From: Udeniomyces pyricola
Lineage: Eukaryota; Basidiomycota; Tremellomycetes; Cystofilobasidiales; Mrakiaceae
Assembly (NCBI GenBank): GCA_039545295.1
Contig: BCIK01000001.1
Location: forward strand, 930,001 to 994,000
DNA: 64,000 nucleotides
Reading direction: 5' to 3'
The notes under the pieces are model-generated. The model searched no databases and was not told where the DNA came from. It was given only the letters and a program-made list of their open reading frames with translations. Below, in pieces: positions 1 to 12,370 of the stretch. Positions within the stretch are counted from its first letter, which is position 1, and the number at the start of each line of letters is the position of its first letter. A program made the position numbers and the translations under genes.

Positions 1-803
1 AATCATCACCACACACTATACGCACAGTACCCAGCGTCCCATCCTTACCCTCTTCCATCGTCATTGTATTCAATCAGCTGTGAGTGATCGCCCCCGTTTG
101 CGTGGACACTCGGTTCATCAACAAGCGAAGAAGCCGTGAAACCGAGGATCGTGTCAACTCATGTTTCCCTTCTCATGATGCGCACTAGTTAATCATTTTA
201 GTTCCTTCCTCGGCCTTCTTCCCTCCTCCATCGACCATCCACCTGCACCTTCATCGCTCTCGCTTCCAGTTTACTCCCTCACCCGAGGCATCTCGTCTAC
301 ATTTGTCCAGCTTCCTCATCGACATCGCATACACCCTTGGCCTCAACCACCTCACGCCCTCATCGGCCCCATCTTACTTCCCACGCCACCAACGCTCACC
401 ACACACAGCCATGTCGACGCTCCTATCGCCCGCTTTCTCGTCTGCCCAAGCGAATACTGCCCCTCTCTGGCAGCCATCCTCCTTAGCAACGGCCTCCACA
501 GGACGTAAAGGCGGTATCTTAGTACGTCGACACTGCTCTATCTCCTGTTTCCGATTGCCGTACATGCGACGCAGCCTGCTGAGAGCGGCGATTCCCTTGG
601 CGACAAGGGCATGACCGCAGGGATGGAGGCTAGCCCAAATGCACAGCCGCTGCCCGTCGCCCTCGCTAATACATGATGTCCTTCCTTGTTTCCTTTCCTT
701 GTCTCTCTGGTCTACCCCTTCCAACATTTGCTCCCGTGTCCTGTGTCCTTCTCAGCTCAAACCCTCCTCGCCTACCTCCACGTCCGTTCCCCTCCCAGTA
801 CCG
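1..803. other. Upstream region of the first gene
   Basis: No supportable gene is seen. The stretch is pyrimidine-rich on the + strand, as expected for the promoter and 5' UTR of the + strand gene that follows. Several short reading frames cross it, but none continues cleanly through splice sites into a recognisable protein. An in-frame ATG at 639 would add 55 residues to the next gene; I judged it less likely than the ATG at 804. Confidence 0.5.
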
Positions 804-2680
804 ATGTCTGGCTCGCCCGCGGGTTCCCATGAGTCCCTCCCTTCGAATGCTTCGACCACCTCGGATCCTCGGTCACCCATCACTCCCGCCATACCTGCTA
901 ACAACCTTCCGCCTCCGCCTCCAATCGCTTCCCGCAAGATCAAGTTTGCCCCTCTGCCCGATCCACGCACGTTTCAACGCTCGCTCTCCACCGGCCGTAA
1001 CATCAAGTTTGCTGCCACCCTGGGTCCGGGAGGCGAGCGCTCGACGCAGCTGCAAGAGCAGGGCGTTGGACGACAGGGCGAAGCCGACGACTCGGCGCTG
1101 ACCGACGATGACGACGACGACGATGACGGCGATGGTCAGGAAGACAGGGTGCGACGAAGCAGCTTGCTCGGATCCTCCTGGGGCAAGTCCACCAAGAAGA
1201 TCCTCACTCTCGGCCTATCCTCTTCAAGCTCGTCTGGCAGCAAAAATCTGGCTCGCACTAGTTCGCTCGAGTCCAATGTTGGAAGCGACATCTCGCGTTC
1301 CCTCTCCAATCTCACCCGATCTCTCACGCCCTCCTCGCCCGCCCTTAATGGTAGCTCTCGCGACAAGAAGCGTCGCCCTTCATCAACCTCGGTAGATCTT
1401 TCGGCCACGCAGCAGAAACTTCTTGCTTCTCTCTCGCCAACTACGCCGACAACCTCGCGCGATCGATCGTCCTCGCCCTCAGGTCGGGAAGGAGGTAGCA
1501 AACGATACTCGGCCTCCTCGTTAGATCCTGCGGATGCGTCAATGCTCTCAACGAGTCCCAGGAGCCCTGTTGGTATAAAATTGCTCAATGGCAAAGTCTA
1601 CGGGGGCCGAGGAAGGGAAGCCATCGAAAAGGCTGAGCAGGAGGCGCTGAAAGGGGAAGACTTCCGCGAGTGGACCAGCAGTGGTGGCATGGGTAGCGTA
1701 AGCAGAAGTGGTGGTCCAGATGAAGATGATGGGAGTGGTGAGTTTCTCTTATCCAGTCATCTGGAATCTGCTGGCTGGCATCTCAAGTGGCAAGCTCCTT
1801 ATGCATTCGCGTATACTTTGTGTCTATGGCATCCTAAATCACTCTACACCCCCTTTCACTTCCTTCTCCTCTCCCATCATCTTTGATGCTCATGTCTAGG
1901 GATGGCCTGGCTCAAAAAACGACGGGAAGCCCGTGAAAAAGAAGAACGTGAACGTCAGCAAGATGCCGCGTTTTCTTCCTCGCTCGAAAGCACGAGCTCC
2001 TCTTCACATGCTCATCAAGATCTCACCACCAGACTTTTCCCGAACTACTCTGGCCACCCTGCTATCTCTCAGCGACCAGAAATCGGACTGAGCACAATCG
2101 TCGCCTCCAACGCACCATCTCCTGGCCCTGAAGGCCGTCAACCACCCGAGATCATTGCTGTGCCGCCGACGCCAATCTCGCCTGATAAGGCAGAACTCTT
2201 CCCTACCACCCCAATCCAGCCAGGCCTGTCTCTCTCCGATGCGTCAACCGAAGATGACACGGCCACGAACCGGAGAAGTTCCATTCACGACGTCCATACT
2301 ATTGTCATTCCCGGTAGAAGTCATCCTAGCCATGGACACTCCCGGGCAGACGGAAGCGAGCATGCTACTGTCCAGGCCATGGGCATCGCCAGCGCCAGGG
2401 AACCCGCTCAGGCGGAGGACGAGGCCCTCAGTAGTGATGAGGACGACGACAACGATGAGGACGCCGAAGACGACGACGATGAGGAGGAGGACGAAGAGGA
2501 GGATCGATTGACGGAAGAGGCGAGGTAAGCTGCTTCATCTCAGAGGCCTGTATTGATCAAATGTTTGGGGAGTATCCTTTGAGCTAACCCCTTTGGGTTT
2601 TTGTCTTCCATCTTCGTAGGCGAACCGCTCAAGGAGCTGGCATTGAGGTTCTATCCCGACACAAAACCAACGAGGAGTAA
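804..2680 (+). CDS. Unknown Ser-rich acidic fungal protein, 539 aa
   Basis: Model: exons 804-1737, 1900-2524 and 2620-2680. Both introns have GT..AG ends (donors GTGAGT and GTAAGC) and the frame is kept, ending in a stop at 2678-2680. I do not recognise a family. The N-terminal half is Ser/Pro/Arg-rich with an Asp run near residue 100. The second exon opens with a very basic and acidic helix-like stretch (MAWLKKRREAREKEERERQQ), followed by a disordered segment and a long Asp/Glu run near residues 490-510. No membrane segment or signal peptide is visible. Composition suggests an intrinsically disordered regulatory or nuclear protein, but that is inference. The start at 804 is chosen because the protein then begins with a compact Ser/Pro region; 639 is an in-frame alternative. 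Confidence 0.7.
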
Positions 2681-3706
2681 ACCTTCTGATTCGGCTCGCC
2701 ATCCATCTCTCATTTTCGCGTTGTATCCCTCATTGTTCCCTTACGATTTCCTATGTCTCACTGGGCCTTTTTTGTTATGTATCACGAACGTCGTGTCTCT
2801 TATCATTCATACTCCTTACCCCTGCCTCTGACCAAGCCTCTGTCCCTATGTAATCTCTTTATGTATATGTTCGTCCCATATTGTGCCACTCTTATGTGCC
2901 GTATTTTGTTCAATCTGCTTTTGGCGACGACAATTCCTTGATCAGATGGGTCTCTCGTTGATCACTGTGTCCTGTGGGTTTCGCCTGAATTTTGCTCTTT
3001 TCCTATTCCTCTTCGGTCTGTGTATGACTGCCTGACGAGAAATGATTGGGTTTTTGATTGAGAGATGACGGGCATGTGTGAGTGAGTGAGATGTGTATAT
3101 GTACATACTCATTCATGTATGCGACGATCAGTTTCAGATCGGGGACGGCGCGGAAGAAGATAATCAACCGCGTCAACTGTCGATAATGGTGAGATGGCGA
3201 CTGATTACGTAACTCACATTGTAATCGACCGTCGCCATCGCGCAATATGCAATCCCCTTGGGAGCCTCTGATCTGGCTGGTTGATGGCCTCGTTGATCGC
3301 CGATGGCTCAGACATTTCGCCTTGCATTCCCCCTTTGGTCTCTCCCCCTTTTCCCACCGTTTCCCTCCCAATCGATCTTCTAGCCACCATACTTTCCCTA
3401 CCTTTTCTCTCTCGCCGCGTGGCTTCCTCTCCTACCGCCCGGCTCTTTGTACGTTCTTCAATTATCCATAATCCCAACAAAGGGCGCCCTTAGATCAGCG
3501 CGCGTCTTTTCTATCGCCGTCGTCGTAGCCTTGCCGTTCTCTTCCCCTTGATCGTTTCCTGACGTAAGCCTCCTTGATTGATTATTAATTGACTGACTGA
3601 CTGACTGACTGCCTTATCCAACCACCCTCTCTCATCGTTCTCACAGTCCCCTCTCGCCACCACCAACTTCCAACCCAAATACTTTTCCTCCTCTTCCATC
3701 TTCAGC
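2681..3706. other. Intergenic region before glutathione reductase
   Basis: About 1 kb holding the 3' UTR of the preceding gene and the promoter and 5' UTR of GLR1. A GACT tandem repeat lies near its right end. A weak three-exon minus-strand candidate (3248 down to about 2956, about 52 codons) can be drawn here and is discussed as a finding. I do not annotate it as a gene. Confidence 0.5.
3591..3611. repeat. GACT tetranucleotide repeat
   Basis: About five tandem copies of GACT, in the likely 5' leader of the glutathione reductase gene, about 95 bases before its start codon. Confidence 0.9.
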
Positions 3707-6700
3707 ATGCCTCCCATTCCCGTTCCGAAAGAAGGCGACGAGAAGAAGCGATACGACTTCTTGGTCATTGGAGGAGGTCAGCAACTCACGCCCCCTTGAA
3801 GCTTTCATCGCGTTTTACTGTGTGACAAAGCTAGCCACGTCACGACTCCGACTGACCTGAGCTGACAATGCTTCGCCTTCGTCTCGGCGTGTCTACCACT
3901 CCAGGCTCCGGAGGACTCGGCTCGGCTGTATGTGTTTTGCTTCTTTCCTTGCCTGCGTTGGACTCTTTGCATCAGCTACCGACGTTCAGGGGAACTCATT
4001 CATACGTTGAACTCTGCTTTTATGAACACCTGCAGAGACGAGCTGCCCAGTACGGTGCCAAGGCCGGTATCATTGAGGCGTCTCCTCGTCTCGGAGGGTG
4101 AGTGATGCACCATCGCCTTCGTGGGTCAAGCTGACTGATCCGTCGAGATCGAATAGTCAAGCTAATCATCACTGTTATCCTCTCCATTTGGACCTGACTT
4201 TGGATTATGCGTTTCGCGTCGACGATGCGTGTCTTTCCTCCAGAACTTGCGTCAATGTCGGATGTGTTCCCAAGAAGGTTAGCCTTGATCCTCGTCGCTT
4301 TGAAAAGCCCACTGAGTCTGTTACGCTGAAGGCGCCTCGCATGTAATCTCTACATGTTTTGATATTGAACACTCCTTGCTGCATCCTTGATATCCCCCAA
4401 TCATTCTTTCGCTCATTCAGATCATGTGGTACACTGCCGACGTCGCCGAGCATCTCCGCAACTCCCACTCTTACGGTTTCCGCGTGCCTGGCCTGAGCGA
4501 TGCCCCAGCTGAGCAGCCGATCCCCTTTGACTGGACGACCCTCAAGCACAAGCGAGATGCGTACATCCACCGACTCAACGGTATCTATGAGAAGAACCTC
4601 GACAAAGATGGCGTCGACTACCACTCTGGATACGCTCGCTTCAAGAGCAAGAACGAGGTCGAGATTGAGCAGGACGACGGAACCAAGTACACGCTTGAAG
4701 CTGATCGAATCGTTATTGCCGTCGGTGGTGAGCCTACGATCCCGGACATCGAGGGTGCCGAGCACGGTATCACGAGCGATGGCTTCTTTGAGCTCGAGAC
4801 TCAACCCAAGAGAGTTGCGGTCGTCGGTGCTGGTTACATCGCTGTCGAGGTTCGTTACTCTCTTGCTACCACGTCCCAGATCCATCGGAAAGGAACCGAG
4901 ACTGATGGTCTGTCTCTCCTTGACTACGCTACTATCCTGCCTTAGCTTGCCGGCGTCATGCACACGTGAGTGCATGCCTGTCCGATCTTGTTGCCTGTCC
5001 GCAAGCCTCATATACTGATTCTTTGACGAACCTGCTTGCAGCCTTGGTTCCGAGACCCACATCCTCATTCGACACGAGAACGTTCTTCGATCGTTTGATC
5101 CCATCATCTACGAGACCCTTGGCGAGCACATGGGTCCGTATCTGATACTGTTTCTGCAGACGATTCGCTGCTGCTTACGTCTTCTGGCTGCTTCCTTTCA
5201 AGCTGACGTTTCTTTCCCTTGGTCTTCATGTGTTCCCCTTTGCTTTCGGTCCATTTCCTGTGCCGCTTGGATGGTACACTCGACATCTAGAGGGTACCGG
5301 CATCAACATTCACAAGAAGTCCAACGTCACCAAAGTCGTCAAAAATGCTGATTCATCTTTGACCCTCTCGATCGACGATGGATCAACCCTCGAGGTCGAT
5401 TGCCTGCTCTGGGCTATCGGTCGACACTCCCGTACCAAGGATCTTGGACTTGAGAACGTCGGCGTCAACACTGAGAAGAACGGCGACGTTCCTTTCGACA
5501 AGTACCAGGAGACGAACGTCAAGGGAATCTTCTCGATTGGAGATGTTGGTGGAAAGGAGCTCCTCACCCCGGTCGCCATCGCTGCCGGTCGAAGGTTGTC
5601 CAACAGGCTCTTTGGAGGAGAGCAGTACAAGGACGACCACCTCGACTACACCAACGTGCCTTCGTGCGTCCACTTCGTCCCGCGTTCTTGTCGTTGCGAT
5701 GTGCCCCTTTCGCTAGTTTATCGCTTTGACTTAGACGTCACTTTTGCTCTCGTTTGTCTCGTGTTCGTACAGGGTCATCTTCTCCCACCCGACCTGCGGA
5801 TCCGTCGGTCTGACTGAACCCCAGGCTCGAGAGAAGTATGGAGACGACAAGATCAAGATCTACAAGACCAAGTTCACGGGCATGGTAGGCGTCCCTCTTC
5901 AATCAACTCCAAATAAACGCATCATGCGTGTTTATCTGAGGTGTCGCTCGCCTTCAAAGATTTCATCACTGACTTTGTTTATCTCCATATTTTTTTTTTT
6001 GCCGCTTTCTCGGGGTTTCTCTTTCTTCAGTCGAACGCTATGCTCGACAACCCAGCTCACAAGTCGCCGACGGCTTACAAGCTTGTCTGCTTGCTCCCGG
6101 AGGAGAAGGTATGTGTCTCTCTTTGCTACTTGTTCGACAAGCCAACGTTTGAGTGGTTCTTTTTTTTTTTTTTGCTCTCTTTCTCTTTTTTTTTTTTTCT
6201 CACCTGTATGCAAGACATGGATTGACTTGGAATTGGTTTGTCTGTCGCTTTCTCCCAGGTTCTTGGCGTTCACATCATGGGTGAAGGTAGCGACGAGATC
6301 ATGCAATTTGTCGGTGTCGCCGTCAAGATGGGCGCTACGAAGAAGGGTAAGTCCAGAAGCCTTGGGGCTTTTCTTCTTCTTCTTCGTCCTCTCATACATA
6401 TCAAACTACCTCTGAGGACTTGTTGAACGCTATGGTTCTTCCTGCTTTCTCGGTCCTTCCTCATTGCCTTCTGCCTTCGTGTCTGACCGGGACATATGCT
6501 CTCTTTCTCTTCCTTTCGTTCTTCTCCCTCGGCTTGTGTTTGCTTCTGACTGCACGTCTAGACCTTGACGATACCGTCGCGATCCACCCGACCAGCGCCG
6601 AGGAGTAAGCATCCATTTTTTCTTGCCTCCGGCCTCTCTCTCTCTCTTCCCCCCCTCCCCCTTTCTATTCATGTGTCCTTGCCCGATTCGCTTGACCTCC

Positions 6701-6766
6701 CTTTCAAGTATACTGACTTCCCCCCCCCCCCCTCCCTCATCTATCAGGCTCGTCACGTTGCGATAG
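3707..6766 (+). CDS. GLR1: Glutathione reductase, 480 aa
   Basis: NADPH-dependent flavoenzyme that reduces glutathione disulfide, keeping cytosolic and mitochondrial thiols reduced. Exons: 3707-3776, 3905-3927, 4036-4097, 4244-4277, 4421-4849, 4946-4965, 5042-5133, 5291-5663, 5773-5884, 6031-6108, 6259-6346, 6562-6604, 6748-6766. The joined protein shows the FAD-binding [14 protein letters not shown] near residue 22, the redox disulfide site [13 protein letters not shown], a second dinucleotide fold ([10 protein letters not shown]), the second FAD motif (FSIGDV), and the interface His in IHPTSAEE near the C-terminus. Length fits the family. The short Pro-rich N-terminus gives no clear mitochondrial presequence. 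The last exon codes only six residues; if the last intron is retained, a stop codon follows the same Glu-Glu directly. Identification is firm; individual junctions were chosen by frame and family conservation. Confidence 0.95.
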
Positions 6767-6952
6767 ATGTCGAATCGGCTATTCTAGTTTCTTTCTTTCT
6801 TCCTACCTCCGATTCTCTTTCGCGAACGCTAGCGTTCTTTATATGTCTATTCATGGAACGTTTGCGTCGCTCTTCGTCCACCATGAGCCCTTTATTTCCC
6901 TTTTTTTTGTCTTGTCTTGAACATCGTATTGAGAGAGAGGCACATTGGCACC

Positions 6953-8276
6953 TCAAGGACGGTTGGCATCGGCCGACGTCGTGGCAGGAGGAGAAGAAGA
7001 GAGGGTGAGGTCTCGGTTGAAGCCGTGCGCGGCTAGGTCGCGATAGGTCTCGTCTTCGTCGTTCTCGGTTTGAAGTTGGTACTGTTACGAGGAGGGTAAG
7101 AGTGCAAACAAGGGCGGCGGGGAGGGGGGGGAGAGAGAGAGGGAGACGAGAGGTGGAAGTCGAAGGAAGGCAGAAGTTGAAGAAAGGAGAAGAGAACGGC
7201 AAGGGGGGCCCGGGTTGTTTAGTTAGCTTGCAGTCCGATGAGTTGATCGCCAAGTTTCTTTGAGAGTTTTCATATGCTCGAGGAAGAGATTAGAAGGATG
7301 TGGAATGGGAGAGGAAGGAGAGTAGAGAAGCTGATAGGCAAGAAAGATAGCTAGTAATAACAACAACAAAAAAACGAATCAAAGCCTGGGGTTTCTTTTT
7401 GATTTTAATTACATGTGAACGTTCTTTGGAAGTGAAAAAAAGAACTGACCATCTGTTCGAACCCTTTCATCGTCAACCCACCCGTGGCTTCGTCGAGGTC
7501 AAAGAACTCGGCCATCTCTGACTTGGTGTCGGGATCGAAGGGAGCTCCGTTGGTGGCGATAGCAAAGGCGTCGAGGCCTTGGTCGGAGAGGTAAGAGCTC
7601 GAAGGTGGAGGTGGGTAGAGGATTCCTTGGGGCGTCGAACGGAGTAGACTTGGGTCGGGCGAGGGCGTGCAGAAGAGAGAAAAGACGTGACAGAGCGCAG
7701 CGTAGAGCTAAAACGGGGGGGGGGGGGGAGGCGTGACGTTTGTAAGGAGAGGCCCGGGAAGGGGGAAGAGAGAGGAGAGAAAGAAAGTTAGATTAGATTA
7801 GAACTTGGGTGGACTAATCGATCGACTGTCGAATCAACGACTGAAACTGGTGAGTCCATACACTCCTGAGAAGGAATGGGTTGGATAGACGGAGGATGAT
7901 AATCGTGGACCATGTGAATGCGGGCATGATCTACGAAAGTCAGATAGGAAAAGGGGTGATTTACCTTTTCGGAAATTTGACCGTCTTCTTCGAGGAGAAC
8001 TGTACGTCAGGTCGTTTAGCCAATGCGCGAATGGAAGAATTCAAGATCAGAACGAGTCGAGACGAAGCAAGGAAGAGGGGTCGTGATCAAGGGGTCTTGA
8101 ATTTAGTTTCAAGGTGGGCATCGACGCGTCGACGTGGGAGTGTTGGCGTAGGACTGACTGGAGTCGCCGAGGACGGGGCGGGAAGAGGAAGAGGAAGAAG
8201 AAGAAGAGGCATTGGTGGGGAGAGTGTCGAGGATGTGTTGCATGTTGTGAGGAAGGCCGGACGGGGCGTCGGACAT
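6953..8276 (-). CDS. Small EF-hand-like conserved protein, 179 aa
   Basis: Minus-strand model with exons 8159-8276, 7965-7999, 7450-7707 and 6953-7081 (in coding order), all with GT..AG ends; the total is 540 bases. The protein opens with a Ser-rich leader, then a loop-like LLEEDGQISEK followed by a helix (LYAALCHVFSLFC). Later comes a second acidic loop and helix, FFDLDEATGGLTMKGFEQMY, followed by QLQTENDEDETYRDLAAHGF. The order 'acidic loop, GLTxKGF helix, ET..dL..hGF' resembles the EF-hand plus ligand-helix module of Miro GTPases and some calcium-binding TPR proteins, but no GTPase or TPR is present. I infer a possible calcium-binding or adaptor role. The gene converges on GLR1 (about 190 bp apart) and diverges from the prolyl oligopeptidase gene. 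Confidence 0.65.
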
Positions 8277-8485
8277 GATAGGATTGATGATACTGTAAGT
8301 GGTGAACAGAATGTCGATGGATGCTGTTCAAAGAGGGGGGGGCGGGGGGACGCGACGGTACGACCGACACGAGGCGGCCGCGGCGGGGATCAGCGTGGTG
8401 ATGATGAGGACTTGTAATTAATTAGACACCATGTGCATAGACACTGTGTACTGTACAGTATCCATCCGGAGTATAACAGTTCTAC
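8277..8485. promoter_or_regulatory. Shared promoter of two divergent genes
   Basis: Only about 210 bases separate the start codons of the minus-strand EF-hand-like gene and the plus-strand prolyl oligopeptidase gene, so both must be driven from this interval. No specific factor site is claimed. Confidence 0.5.
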
Positions 8486-11400
8486 ATGTTTGCCCGCTCC
8501 TCTCGACGCTTATCTGCTCATCCCATCAACCATCACATCCTTCGCAACCCATCCTTCCTCTCCATTCGAACCATGACCGCTCGATCCTACCCTCAAGCCA
8601 GGCGAGACGACAATCGCATCGACACTTACCAGTCTGCCGCCAGAGGCAACGTCGACATCCCAGATCGCAAGTCCTCCGTCATCTCGTCATCTATTCCCAA
8701 CTAGCGAGCTTCCCGTCCCATACACATCCTCTGTTCCTCCCATCCTTACTCACCGAGACCTCTCACCCTTCTCTAGCTTACCACTGGCTTGAGACGCCCC
8801 CTTCTGAATCTCCCGAGACCCAGCGTTGGGTCGACGATCAGGTCCGACTTAGTACTGATGAGTTCAACAAGGTCGCCAACAAGAGCAAGCTCGAAGCCGC
8901 CTTGCGCAAGGTAAGTCAACCTCTTGCACACGTTCCGCATGATGCTATCTCATCACTCGTCATCACGATCTGGTGGAACATGAAGATCATCGAAGCGCAT
9001 CTCACCCCGTGCCCAAGCGCCCGAGCTAGCTCCACCCATCTCTGCCGCTGGCTTCCACGCGGTCATCTTCGCATGAGGCCGAGCCGGCTCGTCGGTCAGA
9101 TCGTCAGAAGCCAGAGATCGATCTCGTGCCTAGCCAGTACAAAACCTCATGTATTTGCAGAATACAACTAACAACAACCGATCCAACGCGCGAGGAGAAC
9201 GCATCACGCTAATACCATGATTATTTGTTTCTTGGTCGACCTCCTCCCGACAGAATTGGAACTTTGCCAAGTTCAGCTCCCCCCAATTGGCCGATGACGG
9301 TTACTACTACTACTCTTATAATTCTGGTCTCCAAAATCAGTTCGTCACCTACCGATTCCCCGAGACTGAGCTCTCGATCTACTCTCAGCCGGCATCGGCA
9401 GATGGTTCTCCTCCCGGCGAGCTCTTCTTCGATCCCAACAAGCTCAGCGACGACGGAACTGTTTCCCTCGCGACGAGTGCATTCTCCAAACCCGATGCCA
9501 AGTATTGGGCGTACGGATTGTCAGTCAGCGGAAGTGATTGGTTCACCATTCGGGTCCGCAAGACGGCCGGTCCGTTTGAAGGTGTCGAGGACAGCCATAA
9601 GCTCGAGGACGAGATCAAGTTTGCCAAGTTCAGTAGTATCTCTTGGACGCATGACAATCAAGGTACGTTTCATTGTTCCTCCCTTGTATGTTAAAAGCAG
9701 CCGTGTGGGTGAGTTGACGTACGATGTCTTTGTTCAGGTTTCTTTTACCAACGGTTCCCCACGATACAATCGGCCGATGCCCTTGGAACGGCCACGGCCT
9801 CGGACGCCAACGCCCAGCTCTACTACCACACCCTCGGCACGCCCCAGAGTGAAGATATCCTCGTTCACGAGAATCCTGCCCATCCCGAGTACATGTTCGG
9901 CGTGACTATCACGACCGACGGCAAGTGGGCGATCCTGGAGAGCAGTAAGGACACCGCTCAATCCGCTCTCATGCGTATCGCTCGCATCGATGGCGTCAAG
10001 GAGCCAGCTGGGTTCGGCCTTGGCAAACTCGAGTGGAAGGAGGTTGTCCAAGAGTGGGGTGCTGTTCACAACTAGTTAGTCTGTTCTTCTCCTTCAGTCT
10101 CCACGCTTGCGTGCCATCTTTCGTCACACTGCGGGACTCGACTATGTGTATTTCGCTCTGCTAAGCCTGTTCACTTGGTGACCGATGTGTCCAGTCTCGC
10201 GAACGACGAAGACAAATTCTACGTCATGACCAATAAGGACGCACCCAACTTCAAGGTTCAAACGTTTGACGTCAGCGCGACGTCCATCACGTTCACTGAT
10301 CTCATTCCCGAGGACAAGAGTGCCGTGCTCGGCCAAGCCCGGCTCGTCCGGGATGATATCTTTGTCGTGACCTACTCTCGAGACGTATGTTCTTCGCTTA
10401 TACCCAATCGTTCGTTTGTGGGACTGAGCTGTGGGACTGATATATCCACCTCACATGCCGTTCCTAGGTCAACGACGAGCTTTATCTCTACACCAAGACG
10501 GGCGAGAAGTTGCGTCGGCTTATCCCAGACTATGTTGGTTCGCTCGGAGGTGTTTCGGGTCGACGAAAGCATGATCGGTGGTTCATCTCGCAATGTAGGT
10601 ATCGGTCGATGTTCGTCGGTTCTGAATGCTGTCCGTTCTCGAGAGTGAGCCACGTGATTCTGAGTGGCATTCTTCTTTCTTTTTCGATTTGTTCCTCTCC
10701 TTCCATTCGTCTGATTTCTTCGGATTCCGCTCCGTTTGCAGCGGGTTATACCAACCCTGGATCGACTTTGATGTTCGATCTCTCCAAGGAAGGAGCGGAG
10801 AAGACGGGCGAACTCGAGCTGCTCAAAGAAACCAAGATGGATCTTCGACCAGCCGATTTCATTTCGGAGCAGGTGGGACCATGTTGCTTTTTTTTTTTTC
10901 GCTGGGCTTGTATGAGAGTTGCCTTGTCAGCTTGACTTGCTGATGCGGTGGTCTCCTATGATCATTCTATCGTGTCAAGGTTTTCTATGCGTCCAAAGAT
11001 GGGACAAAGATCCCTATGACTATCACTCGACACAAGGATGTCAAGCTCGACGGCTCGGCTCCCGCGCTTCTCTATGGCTACGGGTGCGTGTTTTTTTTAT
11101 TTTTGTATCCTCCATCGACTACAAACGCTTGGTCAACTAACGTTTTCTCCTTGCTCTAATCCTTTTCAGAGGGTTCAACATTGGCTTGTCCCCCCGGTTC
11201 TCAACGTCCTGGATGACGTGGGTCTCATCCTACCGAGGTGTGCTGGCCGTCCCCAATTTGCGAGGCGGCGACGAGTATGGAGAGAAATGGCACGAGGGGG
11301 GTATCAGGGAGAACAAGCAAAACGTGAGCCCATACCGTCTCATACGCACTTGCTTTCGTGGGGTTCGCTGTCGTTGGAGGTTCGGTGCTCATCTTCGCTT

Positions 11401-12370
11401 GTGGCTTGACTGTGATTTGCTCGCGGTCTTTTGGTTTCTGTCCCGACATGGCTCCATGGCAGGTCTTTGACGACTTCCTGTATGCCGCCCAGTATCTCGT
11501 CGATCACCAATACACGAGTCGAGGCAAGCTCATCCTCAACGGTGGTTCTAATGGTGGCTTGCTTGTTGGAGCTTGCACGAACCAAGCCGAAGAAGGCCTG
11601 ATTGGCGCGAGTGTCGCGGACGTTGGAGTTATGGATCTCCTCAAGTTCCACAAGTGGACCATTGGCCACTTTTGGGTCTCGGATTACGGTTGTGCCAATG
11701 AGCCAAAAGATTTCGAGTACGAACGCCCTTTTTTTTCTTTCTTCTGTCTTGGCCCGTTGGCTCAGACCTAAAGGTTAACTCGAAGCTATGACTAACAACC
11801 CACCTTGCTGATCCTTCTCTTCCTGATCTTTCGCTTGCCCTTGATCCCCCGACTTACCACTTATCAATTCGTCCCTTGCTACCCTCTGTCGTTTGCCATC
11901 CGCAGCTTCATCTATCCCCTTTCGCCGCTTCACAACATCGATCCTAAGAAGATCTACCCCCCTTTCCTCATCACGACAGCTGACCGTGAGTATGCTAGTC
12001 TGCTCACCTAACTCCTTTTCTTCCTTCCTATTGCGCGTATTCTTGAGTTCCCCACCTGTATCTTCTTTACTGACTCACCCTTCCTTTCATCGCTTTCTCC
12101 CTCCCTTAACAAATCTCATCATCTCGTCCGATCTGTTCATCCGCTCGTTTTTGACCAGACGACGACCGAGTCGTCCCGGCGCACTCCTTCAAGCTCGCGG
12201 CGGCGCTCCAGCATGCGTTGCCGTCGAATCCGAACCCCCTCCTGTGCCGGATCGAGGTCAAAGCCGGCCATGGCGCTGGAAAGCCGACGGAGAAGGTCAT
12301 TCTGGAAGCGGCAGAGAAGTGGTCGTGGGCGAGCGAGATGGTCGGAGCTAAGTTCCATGAAGAGGCATAA
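8486..12370 (+). CDS. Prolyl oligopeptidase (S9A), 770 aa
   Basis: Serine peptidase that cuts after proline in short peptides, usually cytosolic. Exons: 8486-8666, 8777-8910, 9254-9662, 9738-10074, 10195-10384, 10468-10594, 10742-10872, 10980-11083, 11170-11323, 11463-11716, 11906-11985, 12159-12370. Joined sequence gives the N-terminal PYHWLE motif, a beta-propeller region with repeated [13 protein letters not shown] strands, then the alpha/beta hydrolase domain: GGFNIG, the nucleophile in [12 protein letters not shown] [12 protein letters not shown], the Asp in [11 protein letters not shown] and the His in KAGHGAGKP. The first intron begins GCAAGT and is a GC-AG intron; this is needed to keep frame into PYHWLE. 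The first 29 residues look like an Arg/Ser-rich leader; an alternative start at 8573 (MTARSYPQ) would remove them. The family includes the mushroom cyclic-peptide processing enzymes, but nothing here indicates that role. Confidence 0.93.
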
